A stretch of DNA of 64,000 bases from Linnemannia hyalina (lineage: Eukaryota; Mortierellomycota; Mortierellomycetes; Mortierellales; Mortierellaceae): contig JAHRHY010000001.1 in assembly GCA_019671135.1 (NCBI GenBank), positions 3,658,001-3,722,000 of the forward strand, read 5' to 3'. The notes under the pieces were generated by a model that worked only from the letters and a program-made list of their open reading frames with translations, did no database searches and was not told the DNA's origin. The position numbers and the translations under genes were made by a program. Numbering within the stretch: position 1 is the stretch's first letter; the number at the start of each line of letters is the position of its first letter. Positions 44,944 through 57,872 of this stretch are shown here, one piece after another.

Positions 44944-47127
44944 TTATGATTTCTGGCCAAGCCGAAGACGAACGCCAGAAAGTGTTCTCAAAGGAAACAT
45001 TTCCTTCAGCTCCCTCTCGGGTGAGAGACCCATCTCAATGGGACGATGAAAGGCTACCTTTTGGATATAAGGCCAGCATCGGAAATCCTTGTCCTTGTCG
45101 GCCATCTCATCCAGCATCGTCTTGACATCCAAGAGTCGCCCCAGGTTCTGGAGTTCCTGTTTGAGTTCTGGTTCGACATTGTTCCAGATATCGATGACTT
45201 GCTTTGAGGTCGAGTACGATGACGATGATGATGATGACGATGAGGGTCCAGTATTCCAGGCCTGCGCCGCAGCCTTGTTGGCAGTGGCAGTGGTGGTGGT
45301 AGTGTTGGAGAAGGCGAAGCTATGAGTTCTTTTAATCTCCATACTCTCTTCCTCCGCAAGTTGTTGTGTCCATCCCGCGACAGTCTTGCGTCGTTCATCG
45401 ATTTTCCGGGGACTCTGACCAGAGGGGATCATCCATTCGATATCGCTCCGTTGACAGTCGACCGAACCGCCATCACATCCAATACGAAGTTTTTCCAGAT
45501 TCCTGAGCCTTGAGAGGAGACAGAATCCGCTTTGGAGGGTTAGTCGCAGAGGTGGGCCCACGTTGCCTCGGCCATAGCTAAAACATGAGAGAATGACGAT
45601 TTGGAGGTCTTGGAGTCGAGGGACGACGCGGCTAAGATATCCAAAGACGATGCGGAGGCATACGGGGGCAAAGAGTAAACGGTCCGTCTGGCTGTCAAAA
45701 GCGAGGTGGAGGGTTTTGAGGCCGCGACAGGCCCACACTCCTGGACGTGCAGATCCATAACTCTGACCGGCTGTCAGCGGGTCGATTGAAAAGTGTCCGT
45801 CGTACAAAAGCGTCCGCTGGTGGAGGTCGAGATGGTCAAACAGATAGGCGGTGTTACTGGCGCGGAGATGCAGGAGCTGTGGGGAAGAACAGAGGTATTG
45901 GTGGAGGAGTCCGTTGGGTCCACAGATGACGGGTTGATTGTAGACGAGTTCGAGGGTGGTGACGACGTTCTGGTGTTCAATGAGACACCGTGTCATGGCC
46001 GGGGTTAGGTCGCCGGTCCAGAAGAGCCATTTGTGTCGGTTGGGGCAGATCTTGCGGGCCATCTGCCTGAGTTCGGGTGTGTTGTCGTCAAACTTGCCCT
46101 CGAAGGAAAAGTGGAAAGAGTCCAGAGAGATGTGGTCGAGGGATTGGAGGTATTGATAGAATGAAGGCGGGTCAAACGTCGAGTCTTCGTCGGGGGACCA
46201 TACGACTAGTTGTAGCTCTGTAAGGTCCGGGGTATAGTTTAGGAGTTCTTCAATGCAGGACTGGTAGAAAAAGACGTTCCTGAGGATTAAAGACCGGAGA
46301 GGCAATTGTCCGGCGGGGCGTGGGTGGTGCCGTTTTCGTTGTCCTGCGGGGCCAGCTTCCTTTTGCGCCTTCTTGAGTTTTGTCATAACTTCCCAAGGCC
46401 CAAAAACTCGCAGCTTCTCTGCCGGCAGGAGGTGAAAGACCTCGAGTAAAGGACAGCTCACCATGATCTCGTTCATGTCAAAGCTCTCGCCTGTCGTGGG
46501 ACATATCCGAAGAACCGTCAGAGTCGACATGTAGGGGAGAATATCACTGATAAGATAGCTCACCCGCGGGTTCTCGACGAGTTCAAGGGTCCTGAGGGGA
46601 CTGTAGAGCTTGGTCCGGGTCCTGATAAGGTGTCCTTCCTGGTCGCCCTGAGTGCTGTTGATCTGTAATGATTGCCGCTGCCGCTGCTGCTGTAACAGCA
46701 ACTGCTGCTGTTGCTCCTGATACCGTTCATGAACAAGCTGAAGCGCCTTCTTCAGAAACCCCCAATGCACCCTCTGTGGCGGTGGCTTTAACCAATAATC
46801 ATGATCCGACCTCCACCACAACCCGCCCGCTCCCGCCATCCTCGCCAGCGTCTTGTTTATCGTCCGTCCATGTCGATGTCCATCAAAGACGACCTGGCGG
46901 GCTGGGCTGGTTAGGAAGAACCATTGGCGACAGACGAGGCGAGAGATTTTGCGGGAGGTGTGGTCGTCGAGATAGGAGAGGATCTTTTCGAGGATCTCAG
47001 GGATATGGACTGGGTTGACACGAGGAGGACAAGGAGTTATTTTGAAGGGTTGGTCGTTGTCTATTTTGTGGAAGCCCTTTATGAAGGAGAACCGGTAGGA
47101 GGAGAGGTGTTTTGTGGAGGTGGTCAT
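44944..47127 (-). CDS. F-box protein with leucine-rich-repeat-like body, copy 1
   Basis: This intronless frame encodes 727 residues. An F-box-like motif lies at residues 38-75 (IPEILEKILSYLDD...LVCRQWFF). The rest is an irregular leucine-rich array with lines of the type LRSLILRNV-FF and LLHLRASN. A Gln-rich insert (about residues 137-153) and a Ser run (encoded by the GAC/GAT-type repeat near 45220-45240) are low complexity. F-box proteins of this kind recruit targets to SCF ubiquitin ligases; the target is unknown. It is a paralogue of the gene at 51087-53093: both share the F-box, the ASDL/TGDL-P segment, the W-M-SGQ block and an FRCWP motif near the C-terminus. Confidence 0.85.
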   Translation of the reverse strand: MTTSTKHLSSYRFSFIKGFHKIDNDQPFKITPCPPRVNPVHIPEILEKILSYLDDHTSRKISRLVCRQWFFLTSPARQVVFDGHRHGRTINKTLARMAGAGGLWWRSDHDYWLKPPPQRVHWGFLKKALQLVHERYQEQQQQLLLQQQRQRQSLQINSTQGDQEGHLIRTRTKLYSPLRTLELVENPRVSYLISDILPYMSTLTVLRICPTTGESFDMNEIMVSCPLLEVFHLLPAEKLRVFGPWEVMTKLKKAQKEAGPAGQRKRHHPRPAGQLPLRSLILRNVFFYQSCIEELLNYTPDLTELQLVVWSPDEDSTFDPPSFYQYLQSLDHISLDSFHFSFEGKFDDNTPELRQMARKICPNRHKWLFWTGDLTPAMTRCLIEHQNVVTTLELVYNQPVICGPNGLLHQYLCSSPQLLHLRASNTAYLFDHLDLHQRTLLYDGHFSIDPLTAGQSYGSARPGVWACRGLKTLHLAFDSQTDRLLFAPVCLRIVFGYLSRVVPRLQDLQIVILSCFSYGRGNVGPPLRLTLQSGFCLLSRLRNLEKLRIGCDGGSVDCQRSDIEWMIPSGQSPRKIDERRKTVAGWTQQLAEEESMEIKRTHSFAFSNTTTTTATANKAAAQAWNTGPSSSSSSSSSYSTSKQVIDIWNNVEPELKQELQNLGRLLDVKTMLDEMADKDKDFRCWPYIQKVAFHRPIEMGLSPERELKEMFPLRTLSGVRLRLGQKS

Positions 47128-47929
47128 TGGGAGGGAGGAGGGAGGGCTGGTTGCATGAAGATGGGGTTAGGTGTTGGAAGGGAGGCAGGATGGGAACAAA
47201 GGGCGATGTTGGAGGAGGAGGAGAATGGGATGAGGAGAGTAAGAACAAGGACGGCGGGAGAATGGAGGACGGGAGGAAAGGAGGAAGGGAGGAAAGGAGG
47301 AAAGGAGGAAAGGAGGAAGGAAGGTCGAGGGGGGTCGTCGTGGAAAGAGGAGGAGAAGAGAAGGAAAAGGGGTGAGACTGATAAAGTAGTTGCTTTATCA
47401 CCAACTTATTCGATTGATGATTGTGCCTGAATGAATCCAAACAGGAAGCCTGGAACAGAACAGGCCAACCCCAACCCCCCCTCCCTCTCCCATCTCGCCA
47501 TGAGGTCCTGTATTACCATTATTTATTTTGTGTCCAATGCTCAAATGCTCTCCTCTTATTTTTCGCCCTATCCAACGTCCCCCCTCAACCACACAGGACG
47601 GCCCTGTAGTACACAGGGGGAGCATCTTGTTCTTCTTTATCAGACTTTTTGCCTTGCTCAGATCTACCCTTTCCTGGCCCCAATTGTTCACACTCGTTTT
47701 TATGCTCACAACAAACGTCTTTTCTTTTATTTCCCTAGACAGAAAAAACTAATTGTCTGTATTAACTGACTTCATAGGTGAAGAAGCCTATTGTTTCGTC
47801 AACAATTGGCTCTTGAATAAAAACGACTAGACTACAATGATGATGGGGCGTTCAAAAATAACATTGGCTGTTTAAAAATACAATAGAAGCTAGTAGTACA
47901 AAAAAGGTGGGATGGGGGGGGGGTCAAAA
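47128..47929. other. intergenic region upstream of F-box copy 1
   Basis: Purine-rich repeats (GGAGGAAAGGAGGAAAG type, about 47260-47325) lie in the F-box gene leader. The rest is A/T- and C-rich with no recognisable gene. Confidence 0.5.
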
Positions 47930-50887
47930 CTAGAAAGCACGCTGACCTGTAGAGCTGTATTCTAGCAACATTGCAGCTGTGAGCGATGGCTTCACCGAAG
48001 TAAGTGAAATGCGAAAGTCAATCCCATTCTAAACGTTATCAAGAAGAAAGATAAAAATAAGCGAACGCTGTTAGCAATTGAACGACAAAAAGAGATGGAC
48101 TCATCTGTACATGCACTTTCGAAGTTGCTACTTACAACTGGTTCCTGTTTGGGGGAGACATCTTCCATCGTAGATTTTGAATAATCATGCAGGGAGGATG
48201 AGGAAGGACCCAGGATGCGCGTCCGAAGAGCGACCAGCGCAGCCTCCCTGCAGACATTTTGCAGGTCAGCGCCGGTATACATCTCGGTCTATGCAGAGTT
48301 CAAAGTAATGATATCTAATTAATTGATTGAAAATGACAACAAACAAATTGCAAGGTACTCGAAATGCAAATGCAGAGGGAAATGCACGCCTTAAAATAAT
48401 CGTTACCGTTTCTGCAATGGCATCCAAGTTAACATCATCGGCAAGAGGTATATCCCTAGTATAGATTCCCAGAATCTGTCTCCGTGCTTCAAGATCCGGT
48501 GGCGGAACCTAATTTTAAGAGTTAATATCGTCAATGATACATTTAGTTTGGCAATCACAAGGGGAAAAAAAGGTTTGAGAAGGACAGCAACCAAGTAAAT
48601 AGTTCATAACTTACATAGACTACTCGGTCAAATCGACCAGGACGTAAAAGAGCCTTGTCAATCAAGTCTACTCGGTTGGTCGCTGCGACAATGAGTACAC
48701 CAGTCGCGTTCTCGACACCGTCCATCTCGTTCAGCATCGTTGACAAAACCCGCTCTTGGACACTGTCGCCTCCACCGTCACCGCCGCCGGCTGAAAAGTT
48801 GCGCTTGCCGACAATGGTGTCGATTTCGTCAAAGAAGATAATCGATGGTGCCGATAGCCGGGCTTGATGAAACGTCTCTCGGATCGTCTTTTCCGAGTCT
48901 CCAACATAAGACGAATACAGAGCAGCGCCGTTGACTGAGAGGAATGATGCTCCCGAGTTGGTAGCGATCGCCTTGACAAGGGTAGTTTTGCTGCATCCAG
49001 GAGGACCGTAGAGCAATATCCCGCGAGGCGCCGTAAGGCCGAGACGTGAAAAGGTATCCTTGTAGAGTACTGGCCACTCCACTGCCTGTCGAAGTTGAGT
49101 TTTGACATGCTCAAGTCCACCAATGTCAGTCCAGCGGACAGGTTCGACAACCACGCCGTAGCCACGTTGTAGTGACGGAGTGTTCATCTTGAATGCTCGC
49201 TTGAAATCCGCCAATGTCACCTTGACGCTTGAACCACCTGACATTGACATTGCCGCTCCCGAGGCGATTTCACGATGGACTGCGCTAAGGGCACTCTCAC
49301 GACACAGTGCCTCCAGATCGGCTCCGACAAACCCATTGGTCATCCTGGCCAAGCTGCTTAGCTCTGTCTCAGTAAGGGTATGAGGCATGTCCTTGATCAA
49401 GCCGCGAATAATCTTGGTTCTGTTCAACTCTCCTGGGACCTCCATCCGGATCTCGCGGTCGAATCGTCCTGGTCGTCTCAGCGCTGGGTCGATCGAGTTG
49501 GGTCTATTCGTGGCCGCAATGACCACAACGCGTCCTCGTGAAGCCACGCCGTCCATCAACGTCAGCAACTGTGCCACAACCCTCGACTCGTGCGCTTGGG
49601 CGTCTGTCCTGTGAGGCGTCAAGGCATCCAACTCATCGATAAATATCATGACGGGTCTCTGAGGGTCCTCCAAAGCCATCCTGCTTGCCTGTCCAAACTT
49701 TTGTCGCAACTTCTCCTCGCTCTCGCCGACATAGGGTCCAAAGATCTCAGGTCCATAGATCATCACCACCTGCGCACGGCAATATTGGGCGACCGTCGAG
49801 ACGAGTAGTGTCTTTCCAACACCGGGAGGTCCATGTAAGAGAATACCCTTGGGACACTCGATGTTGAGTCGCGCAATCAGGTCCGGGTATAGAAGAGGGT
49901 AAGACACTACCTCCAGAAGAGCCTTGATGGGTCCTTCCAGTCCTGGCAAGACTTTGAGGTGTTGAGAGATATCCATGTTGGTTTGGCTGTTGTTGAATCC
50001 TGATGTTGTGGTGCTTTTGTCGGTGTGTTGCTTTTCCTGAGTGATGGTGACCATAGTTCCCTTAGTAACCAATAAGGGACCATCGACTGGTGAACTGGAA
50101 GCGATCTACAGGATAAGAGACAAGCGCCATGATAAATACCCCATGCTTACGAGTACACATAAAGACACGGATATCTTCTGTATGAGTTGGAATGTCTACC
50201 TTGATCAACAGCCCGCAGTACTCATTCGCCACTGTGAATCCTGGTCCCAGAATCTGATTTTCGAGCGCGTCTTGGACAATCTGTGGTGATGGCGTAGCAA
50301 TCGCAACGATTAATAACTCTTTCAGCATAACATTGATAATGATCCTACCTATTCAGAAAAGTATCGAAATAAATCGGCTGTAATTACTTACGTTTCGCCG
50401 CAAATTGTCAGACGCCTCTTCATATCGCGATCCATCGTCGCTTTCCTTCCCGTCAATCCGAATCCTTGCCACTGTCACCTCTAACCGTAACGCCTTTGCC
50501 AAAATCGAAGGCAGAACAGTCATATCTACACATGAGTGCAATAAACAACGGGATAATATTAAATTCCGTTTCAAGTGATCAAGACCGCCTTCTCTACGCC
50601 ACGGGTACCAAAAGACGTCGCGACATACCATATCGATCCTGCTCTCTTATCCGCAACCCATATTCCGACGGACGACCCTTTGCAATCGACCGGTCAGCAA
50701 GGATGTCATCCTGACAGTCATACCGCGCAGGCCAGACACGACAGTAGATCTGATCTTCTGCATGGAGTGTTGATTGCAGGAGCACCCATTGACCGACCGA
50801 CAAGCCGAGGTGTTGGAATCGTCCTGGAGAGATGCGACATCTTCCTGTCTGGCGGTCGCAGTAGTCGGCAGGAAGGAGTCGATACAT
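47930..50887 (-). CDS. AFG2B: AAA+ ATPase, AFG2B/SPATA5L1 type
   Basis: Seven exons (50887-50629, 50525-50392, 50280-50200, 50105-48615, 48508-48407, 48288-48136, 48028-47930) give 772 residues, close to animal SPATA5L1. The N-terminal domain ([19 protein letters not shown]...) is spread over exons 1-3. D1 has [17 protein letters not shown] and [12 protein letters not shown]2 has the subfamily-type Walker [19 protein letters not shown] and [17 protein letters not shown], and the frame ends with a helical tail ([13 protein letters not shown]). In animals and yeast, AFG2-type ATPases release shuttling factors from pre-60S ribosomes and act in chromatin and replication complexes. Exon 3 and its GTAGAC donor are the least certain; the other junctions are supported by phase and conserved sequence. 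Confidence 0.9.
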
Positions 50888-51086
50888 GTTCTACTGGTGA
50901 TTAGTTGATCCGTTTGGTTGCGGTTGGGACAAGGAATGCTTTGTTTCATTGCCGTTCCAGTTTTCCCTTTTCTCAGACAGATAAAAAAGGAATGGTGTTT
51001 TAAGGGGCATGGACCGTGAGACGTGAGATAATCATGGAACAATAATCGAAAGTGAAACTGCTTGATAGAGTATTTCATTATCGATT

Positions 51087-53093
51087 TTAGAAGATAGAAA
51101 GGCGTTTTGATGGGAAAAGGCAACTGAGCTCATCCAGCGGCCGCTGCTCAAACTTGCCACTCAACGACACTCCCTGCATCTCAGGCCAACACCGGAACCC
51201 ATCTCCATCTCCATCCCTATCAATCTCCTCCATTCTCGCCTTAACCGCCCTCAACAACCCCAGATCCAAAAGCTCGCTCTGCAACTCGCAATCGTCACGA
51301 TACAACCTAGACTGTACCTGTATCATATTCCCTTCCTGCTCGGCTTCCTCCTTTAGCCAAGGCTCCCATTGTGCCATCACCTCCTGCCTCTTCCTCCGGT
51401 ATCGAAGATTCTGACCCGACGACACCATCCAGTTCAAATCGTATCTGCTTGTCCCAAACGTCCAATCCTGGAATCTCAATCGCGACAAGTGCTGCAGCTT
51501 CGCCAAATGACAGAGACCTCCCTCGAGTCGAAGGCAGATGGCTGGATGGTACACCTCGTTGTTAGACCGACACGTCCAGGGGACCTTGATGTGGAGATCG
51601 CGTAGCTGAGGACACACTGCGGCAATGTATCCAAAGACTATCCTCGAATGTACCGGGTCCTTGATCATTTCGTCGCCGTGGCCATGAAGCTCAATGTACA
51701 ACGTCCTGAGGTTGCGGCACTTCCAGACTTGTGGACGTACTTCCACTGCATCGTTTCTTGATCCTGCTGTTCCTGAAGGTAATGTCGCCAAGGTAGTGGT
51801 GGCGGCTGTAGTGGGCCGATCCTCGGAGTTATCGGAGTAACGTAATCCCGCTCGGTTGTGGACATCCATCCGCTTGAAATCAAATCCGACGTTGAACGTC
51901 CTGAGGTGTAAAAGGTGCGGAGAGTTGCAGAGAAAGTGGTGGAGAGCATCACCCGAGAGACAACCTGACCGGTCGTGCCAGTAAAGGTCAAGACTTGTGA
52001 TTTGGTTCGGCAGCTCGTTCAAGCTCTGCACGATCATCGGCTTCAAGTCGCTTGCCCAGAGTGTCCACTCGGTCGACCGTGGGCAGACATCGAACAGCAT
52101 ACTCCGCAGATCGGCCTGTGTCATGATTTCATCACGGACAGAAAAGTGGACAGAGCGCAGCCGGAGTGGGAGAGCCCGGATGTGCTGAAATAGGCTGTTC
52201 CAGTGGTACTTTGACGTAACTTGACCCTCCTCCGGATAACATCCGTTCCCTCTCGCCAGGTTGATCAACTTGAGCTCCTCGAGGCGTGGTGTGACAACCA
52301 AGAGGTCCTCGAGACTAGACTGAGAAAAGTGGGCGTTCCTCAGTAACAATGATCGAAGAACTAATGGCTTGGACGCCTCAAGAGGGATCCATTGTCCGGG
52401 GAGATAGAAAGCTCCTTCATCCGTCTCTGCACGGAGCTCCTCCAGTCCAGGACAGGCGTTGAAAAGCGACGACATGTTGAACTCGCAGCTCTGGCCCAAT
52501 TGAAAGGAAAGACTGGTGAGCCAATGGGCAAAAGGCAAAAAGTCGTGGATCTGGCCGTCGACAAAATGGGCACCGCATATGTCCAGCTTCTGAAGCGGTC
52601 CGTCGAACAGGGGTCTCCTCCTCATGAACCAGGATCCATCATCTCGTCGTCCATCCGTCGACAGTCGTTTTGTCGAGGCCTCTCCCTGCGGTTGCTGTTG
52701 TCGTTTGAGGTAGTGCTCGTGGTTTGACTTGAGGACCTTCATGAGTCGATCCCACTGCGATTCCTGGTCATGACCGACTTCGCTATGCCAGCGAATGTGC
52801 TGAGATCCGGGTATCTTGGCCAGTGTTGTTGTCAAACTATCGGATTTCCACCTTCCATCCCACACCACCTCCTTGCAGACGAAACGCCAATTCAGAAAAC
52901 ACCATTGGCGACAGACAAGGACGACCGTCTTGAAGCGGGTGTGATCGTCGACAAAAGAGAAGATCATCTCCAAGATTTCTGGGATATCGAGAGGCGAGGG
53001 TGCCTGCTTGGAGGGAGCCGGGACCAAGGCAACAGAGGTTCCCTTAGAGGCAGTTCTGGAGTGCCTCTTTAGAAACGGAAGGCGCATCTTCAT
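51087..53093 (-). CDS. F-box protein with leucine-rich-repeat-like body, copy 2
   Basis: This intronless frame encodes 668 residues. The F-box-like motif is at residues 35-75 (LDIPEILEMIFSFVDD...LVCRQWCFLNW). An irregular leucine-rich body follows, with Asn/Trp-containing strands (SLDLYWHDRSGCLS, LLHLRTFNVGFD), and the C-terminus carries FRCWPEMQGV. It is a diverged paralogue of the gene at 44944-47127. Likely role is substrate recognition for an SCF ubiquitin ligase, target unknown. It lies 200 nt upstream of the AAA gene start, both on the minus strand. Confidence 0.85.
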   Translation of the reverse strand: MKMRLPFLKRHSRTASKGTSVALVPAPSKQAPSPLDIPEILEMIFSFVDDHTRFKTVVLVCRQWCFLNWRFVCKEVVWDGRWKSDSLTTTLAKIPGSQHIRWHSEVGHDQESQWDRLMKVLKSNHEHYLKRQQQPQGEASTKRLSTDGRRDDGSWFMRRRPLFDGPLQKLDICGAHFVDGQIHDFLPFAHWLTSLSFQLGQSCEFNMSSLFNACPGLEELRAETDEGAFYLPGQWIPLEASKPLVLRSLLLRNAHFSQSSLEDLLVVTPRLEELKLINLARGNGCYPEEGQVTSKYHWNSLFQHIRALPLRLRSVHFSVRDEIMTQADLRSMLFDVCPRSTEWTLWASDLKPMIVQSLNELPNQITSLDLYWHDRSGCLSGDALHHFLCNSPHLLHLRTFNVGFDFKRMDVHNRAGLRYSDNSEDRPTTAATTTLATLPSGTAGSRNDAVEVRPQVWKCRNLRTLYIELHGHGDEMIKDPVHSRIVFGYIAAVCPQLRDLHIKVPWTCRSNNEVYHPAICLRLEGGLCHLAKLQHLSRLRFQDWTFGTSRYDLNWMVSSGQNLRYRRKRQEVMAQWEPWLKEEAEQEGNMIQVQSRLYRDDCELQSELLDLGLLRAVKARMEEIDRDGDGDGFRCWPEMQGVSLSGKFEQRPLDELSCLFPSKRLSIF

Positions 53094-53667
53094 AAGGATT
53101 GAATTGTTGGTGTGCGTTCCGTGCTTGATGTGCGTATGTGTGTGGGTTTGGGTTTGGATGTGTGATATGTGTCAGTGCGCGTACGTGTTGGTGAGAATGG
53201 CGATGTTTTGAGAGGCAATTGTTGGATAGGATGAGGAAGAGAAGGGGAAGAAAGGGGTGAGCAGAACAAAAAATGCGCTCGCTCCTTTTTATCTCTGCCA
53301 TTCAGGGAAAAATTGATTTCACACTTACACAATTGGTCACGAAGGTGTGGTGTTGGGCGAAGTGGCTGAGCGAAGAATATCAATGGTAAAGGAAAACGAA
53401 ACAGCCTGGTCTCTCTGGTCTGAACAATGTCTCTTTACTTTCATAAAACAAAAGGAGGGAGTAGATGGTGCTCACACATTCGGGCTTTTATTTTAGTATG
53501 GCGTAGGCCGTACCAATTTTATTCACGATACTTCCGCCTGGTCGTGGGAGACGAAAGCTATCCAGGGTGAATAAGGGAGGTTAATCGTACAATTGAAGCC
53601 ATGGCCTCCAATGCATAGCAGGGTATGTTTTTTTTGCATTGCGTACCAATGCCGTAAAATCATGCGA
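53094..53667. other. intergenic region between F-box copy 2 and the phosphatase gene
   Basis: GTGTGG/TGGGTTT-rich repeat sequence near 53135-53165 in the F-box leader; the rest shows no gene. Confidence 0.5.
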
Positions 53668-55175
<1,508 letters not shown>

Positions 55176-55491
55176 GGCGAAGTCAATCGAGCTTGCGTTT
55201 CGAAGAAGCGCGAACGAACAGGCGGGTTTAACACGTTGAACCCCTTCTTGGTTTGCCCTTCGACTGATTTGTGTTTGTGACCGCTGTTAAAGTTATTTTT
55301 GATTTGTGAGTGACACAGCTAAAGTTATTAATGGGTTAGGATCAACCTTCTGTTTGACCGTCAACCTGCCTAGGAGATTGTTTTTGAAGTGTCCTAGTAC
55401 TACGAACTGCCTTCTTATTTTTGATACCGCCACTCCCCCTCATACTTTCCCCTGTTCCTCTGTTTCTCTTTCTCTATCTCTTTTCTATCTC

Positions 55492-55494
<3 letters not shown>

Positions 55495-55534
<40 letters not shown>

Positions 55535-55540
55535 CTCTCT
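55495..55540 (+). repeat. CT dinucleotide microsatellite
   Basis: About 20 CT units, slightly interrupted, upstream of the phosphatase gene. Confidence 0.9.
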
Positions 55541-57254
55541 TTCTTCCTCTTCCTTTCTTCCTTCATTGGCCAAGGAGGAAAAGAATAACTTGCTTCGAAG
55601 TGTCCAGGAGTAGCATCGAGAAACTGACATGATTTTCTTTGAAAGACAGTGATTCATCTACACCATGAGAAGATATTAAAGTGAAATCAGTCAGAGAAAA
55701 TGAAATGCATGGATGCATGGTTGGATGCTTACCCTGTCCACACGGATATGCGTATCTCTTTTTCTTTCTTACTTTTTTTTGGCTGACAACGACCTTCAAT
55801 GTGTTTACGTCAGTGAGGCAGAATATCTATCATATCTTTTCTTTCTTGTGAACATGGGCAGCGGTCAATTATCAATATCGTGTTGAGCGCTGTGTTTTAC
55901 GGAAATGTGAAGGGATAGAATCTTTTCTTGTTGACTTTCAAAACGGTTGGAAATGGTACCGATGAGAGGATATCACTTTCTTTTTTTTTCGTTTTTCGTG
56001 TGTGAACTAGCAGCTTCAGAGGCTATTGAGGGGTTCTTGGCTTTATCGATGTATTGGGGATAAATGGCTATCTCAAAAAGAAAGCATTTGAAAGGGATGA
56101 GATTGGCATGCGAGAAAAAAAATGGAGAAACAAGAAAGGTACAAGGACGATTGCATCGAAAAGCAAAGAAATAAAGAAAGCAAGGAAAAAACCAAGAATG
56201 AGCCTATCTCATTGGCAATAGCAGGTCAGCTGCGATTGTGCAATCCATCGCTGTTCACCTCCTCTTCTTCACTGTTACAGCGTTGCATGGCGAGAGAGAC
56301 CCATGTCCATGGTTACCTCTTGGTTTTGATTGATACTGATACAAAGGGAGAGAAAAAAGTCTAGAAGTATCAACCATCTTGAACAGAACGTCCTTTTTTA
56401 ACGCATCGCAATCATCAAAGGAACACCGCGTATGTAGAGGTTCTTTTTTTTCTTCTTCATATCAGTTGAACCCCTACATTTGCACAACTGGTGAAATGCC
56501 CGCGAGAATACTAGTCGAAGAAAGAACAAAAGAAAATAATTGAGCCGCACGTAATGGTCAATGAACAGTTCCTTGAGAATATTACGGGTCGAGATGATGA
56601 AGGTGGGGGGATGAGAGGAAGAAGACCCTCGGGCTTTACTTCTGATACGATTAACGCGATGACCGGTAGAACAGGACCCCGTTTGATTGAGACAAGGGAA
56701 GACTTGCATTTTTATCAATGACATGACGACTACGCTCTGTCATTCGCCAAAGGCGGACACCATCGTCATCCAACTTGAACAAGAAACAAATATCGACCGT
56801 GCTGACATCCTTGACAAGAAGGGAAAGAGGTAGTCTAACTCATGCATGGGCTGCGACTGAGCCATATGATACCTACCCATTTTTTTTTCTACAGTGAAAA
56901 AGGCAACGTGATTTCAGTTCTAACACAGAAATCCTAGAGGTTGCATACGAGAACAATGGAACAATGAAAAGGTTGGCGCATGGTGCGTGTTGGTTCGTCA
57001 ATGTGGCAAAAGTCACGTGCTTTCAAATTAAAAAATGTCCAAGCAGAAGAAGGGGTCGCCCATTGTGCACTTTGCGGACGAGCCGTAGCAGAACACAGGG
57101 AACAGCGGCGTCCAGGCGAGCAGAGCGATACTCGAGTAGCTGATCGAGCAGTCGTCGGCACCCTGCTGGGCCTGAGGCGCATGGATATTATAGAAAGGAG
57201 AGGCAACATGGTCATCAGAGTAGGAGGAGGAGCATACCTAGATCTCTAGATCTC

Positions 57255-57272
57255 TTGTGGGCGCGCCCACAA
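57255..57272. repeat. 18-bp perfect palindrome
   Basis: TTGTGGGCGCGCCCACAA reads identically on both strands, in GC-poor surroundings. It is preceded by two tandem AGATCTCT copies (57239-57254). It may be a dimeric regulator site; nothing else supports that. Confidence 0.6.
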
Positions 57273-57872
57273 AGCAACAAGGGTCGTCTGGAATCACACG
57301 CGTCGTCTCTGACCCGGTGAGGACGGGCTGTACAATCCTCATGTGCGCTATACGGTTTAGGATACTTTACTGAGTGAGTTAGACTATGTGCACGTACGAG
57401 GAACACTTAGGCAGCTCCACTTTTAATTGGATAAAATTGGCTTGTCGTCACGGACGGGCATCTTACCTTGAAAAAAAGGGTGGTCACCCATTGTACAGGA
57501 TAATGCTGTTGGACGGGGGTGTCGACCAGAAAGAGGTCTGCCTCCTTCGGTGTAGTCGTTATGAGCATTGAAGATAATGAAGAGATTGAAAAGACGAGCA
57601 GGGTGAAGAAATGGCAAAAAGTATGTGCGCTTGGAGGTTGGAAAAGTGGATCCCCTGTAGCGCAAAAAGAAGGCTGATTGTGCCTGGACCTATCAAGCTT
57701 CGACCAATCAGAACACAAGAAGCGGAATTCCCTTGACAATGCCGTTTTTTTACTCTCCCGACTTGTCATCTCTCATTTCATCTTCGCCAACTCTTCTCGT
57801 TTCCATCACTGCACCTTTGCATTCAGATCAACCTCACTTCCTCCAGCAACACCTTCCGACAACTCGACATTC

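Larger units (their letters stand above)
55176..57872. other. 2.7 kb region without a recognisable gene
   Basis: I see no coding sequence with conserved motifs or a consistent exon structure. The first part is the phosphatase promoter. Notable items are a long CT microsatellite (about 55495-55540) and an 18-bp perfect palindrome (57255-57272) next to an AGATCTCT direct repeat. The last 100 nt are the leader of the Sel1-repeat gene. Confidence 0.55.

Noticed and set aside
56163..56210. Possible short coding exon in AAG/AAA-rich sequence
   Set aside because: Lys-rich low-complexity translation without neighbours in frame.
56934..57249. Overlapping small frames on both strands near the palindrome
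   Set aside because: No conserved motif, no splice structure, and the frames cover each other.
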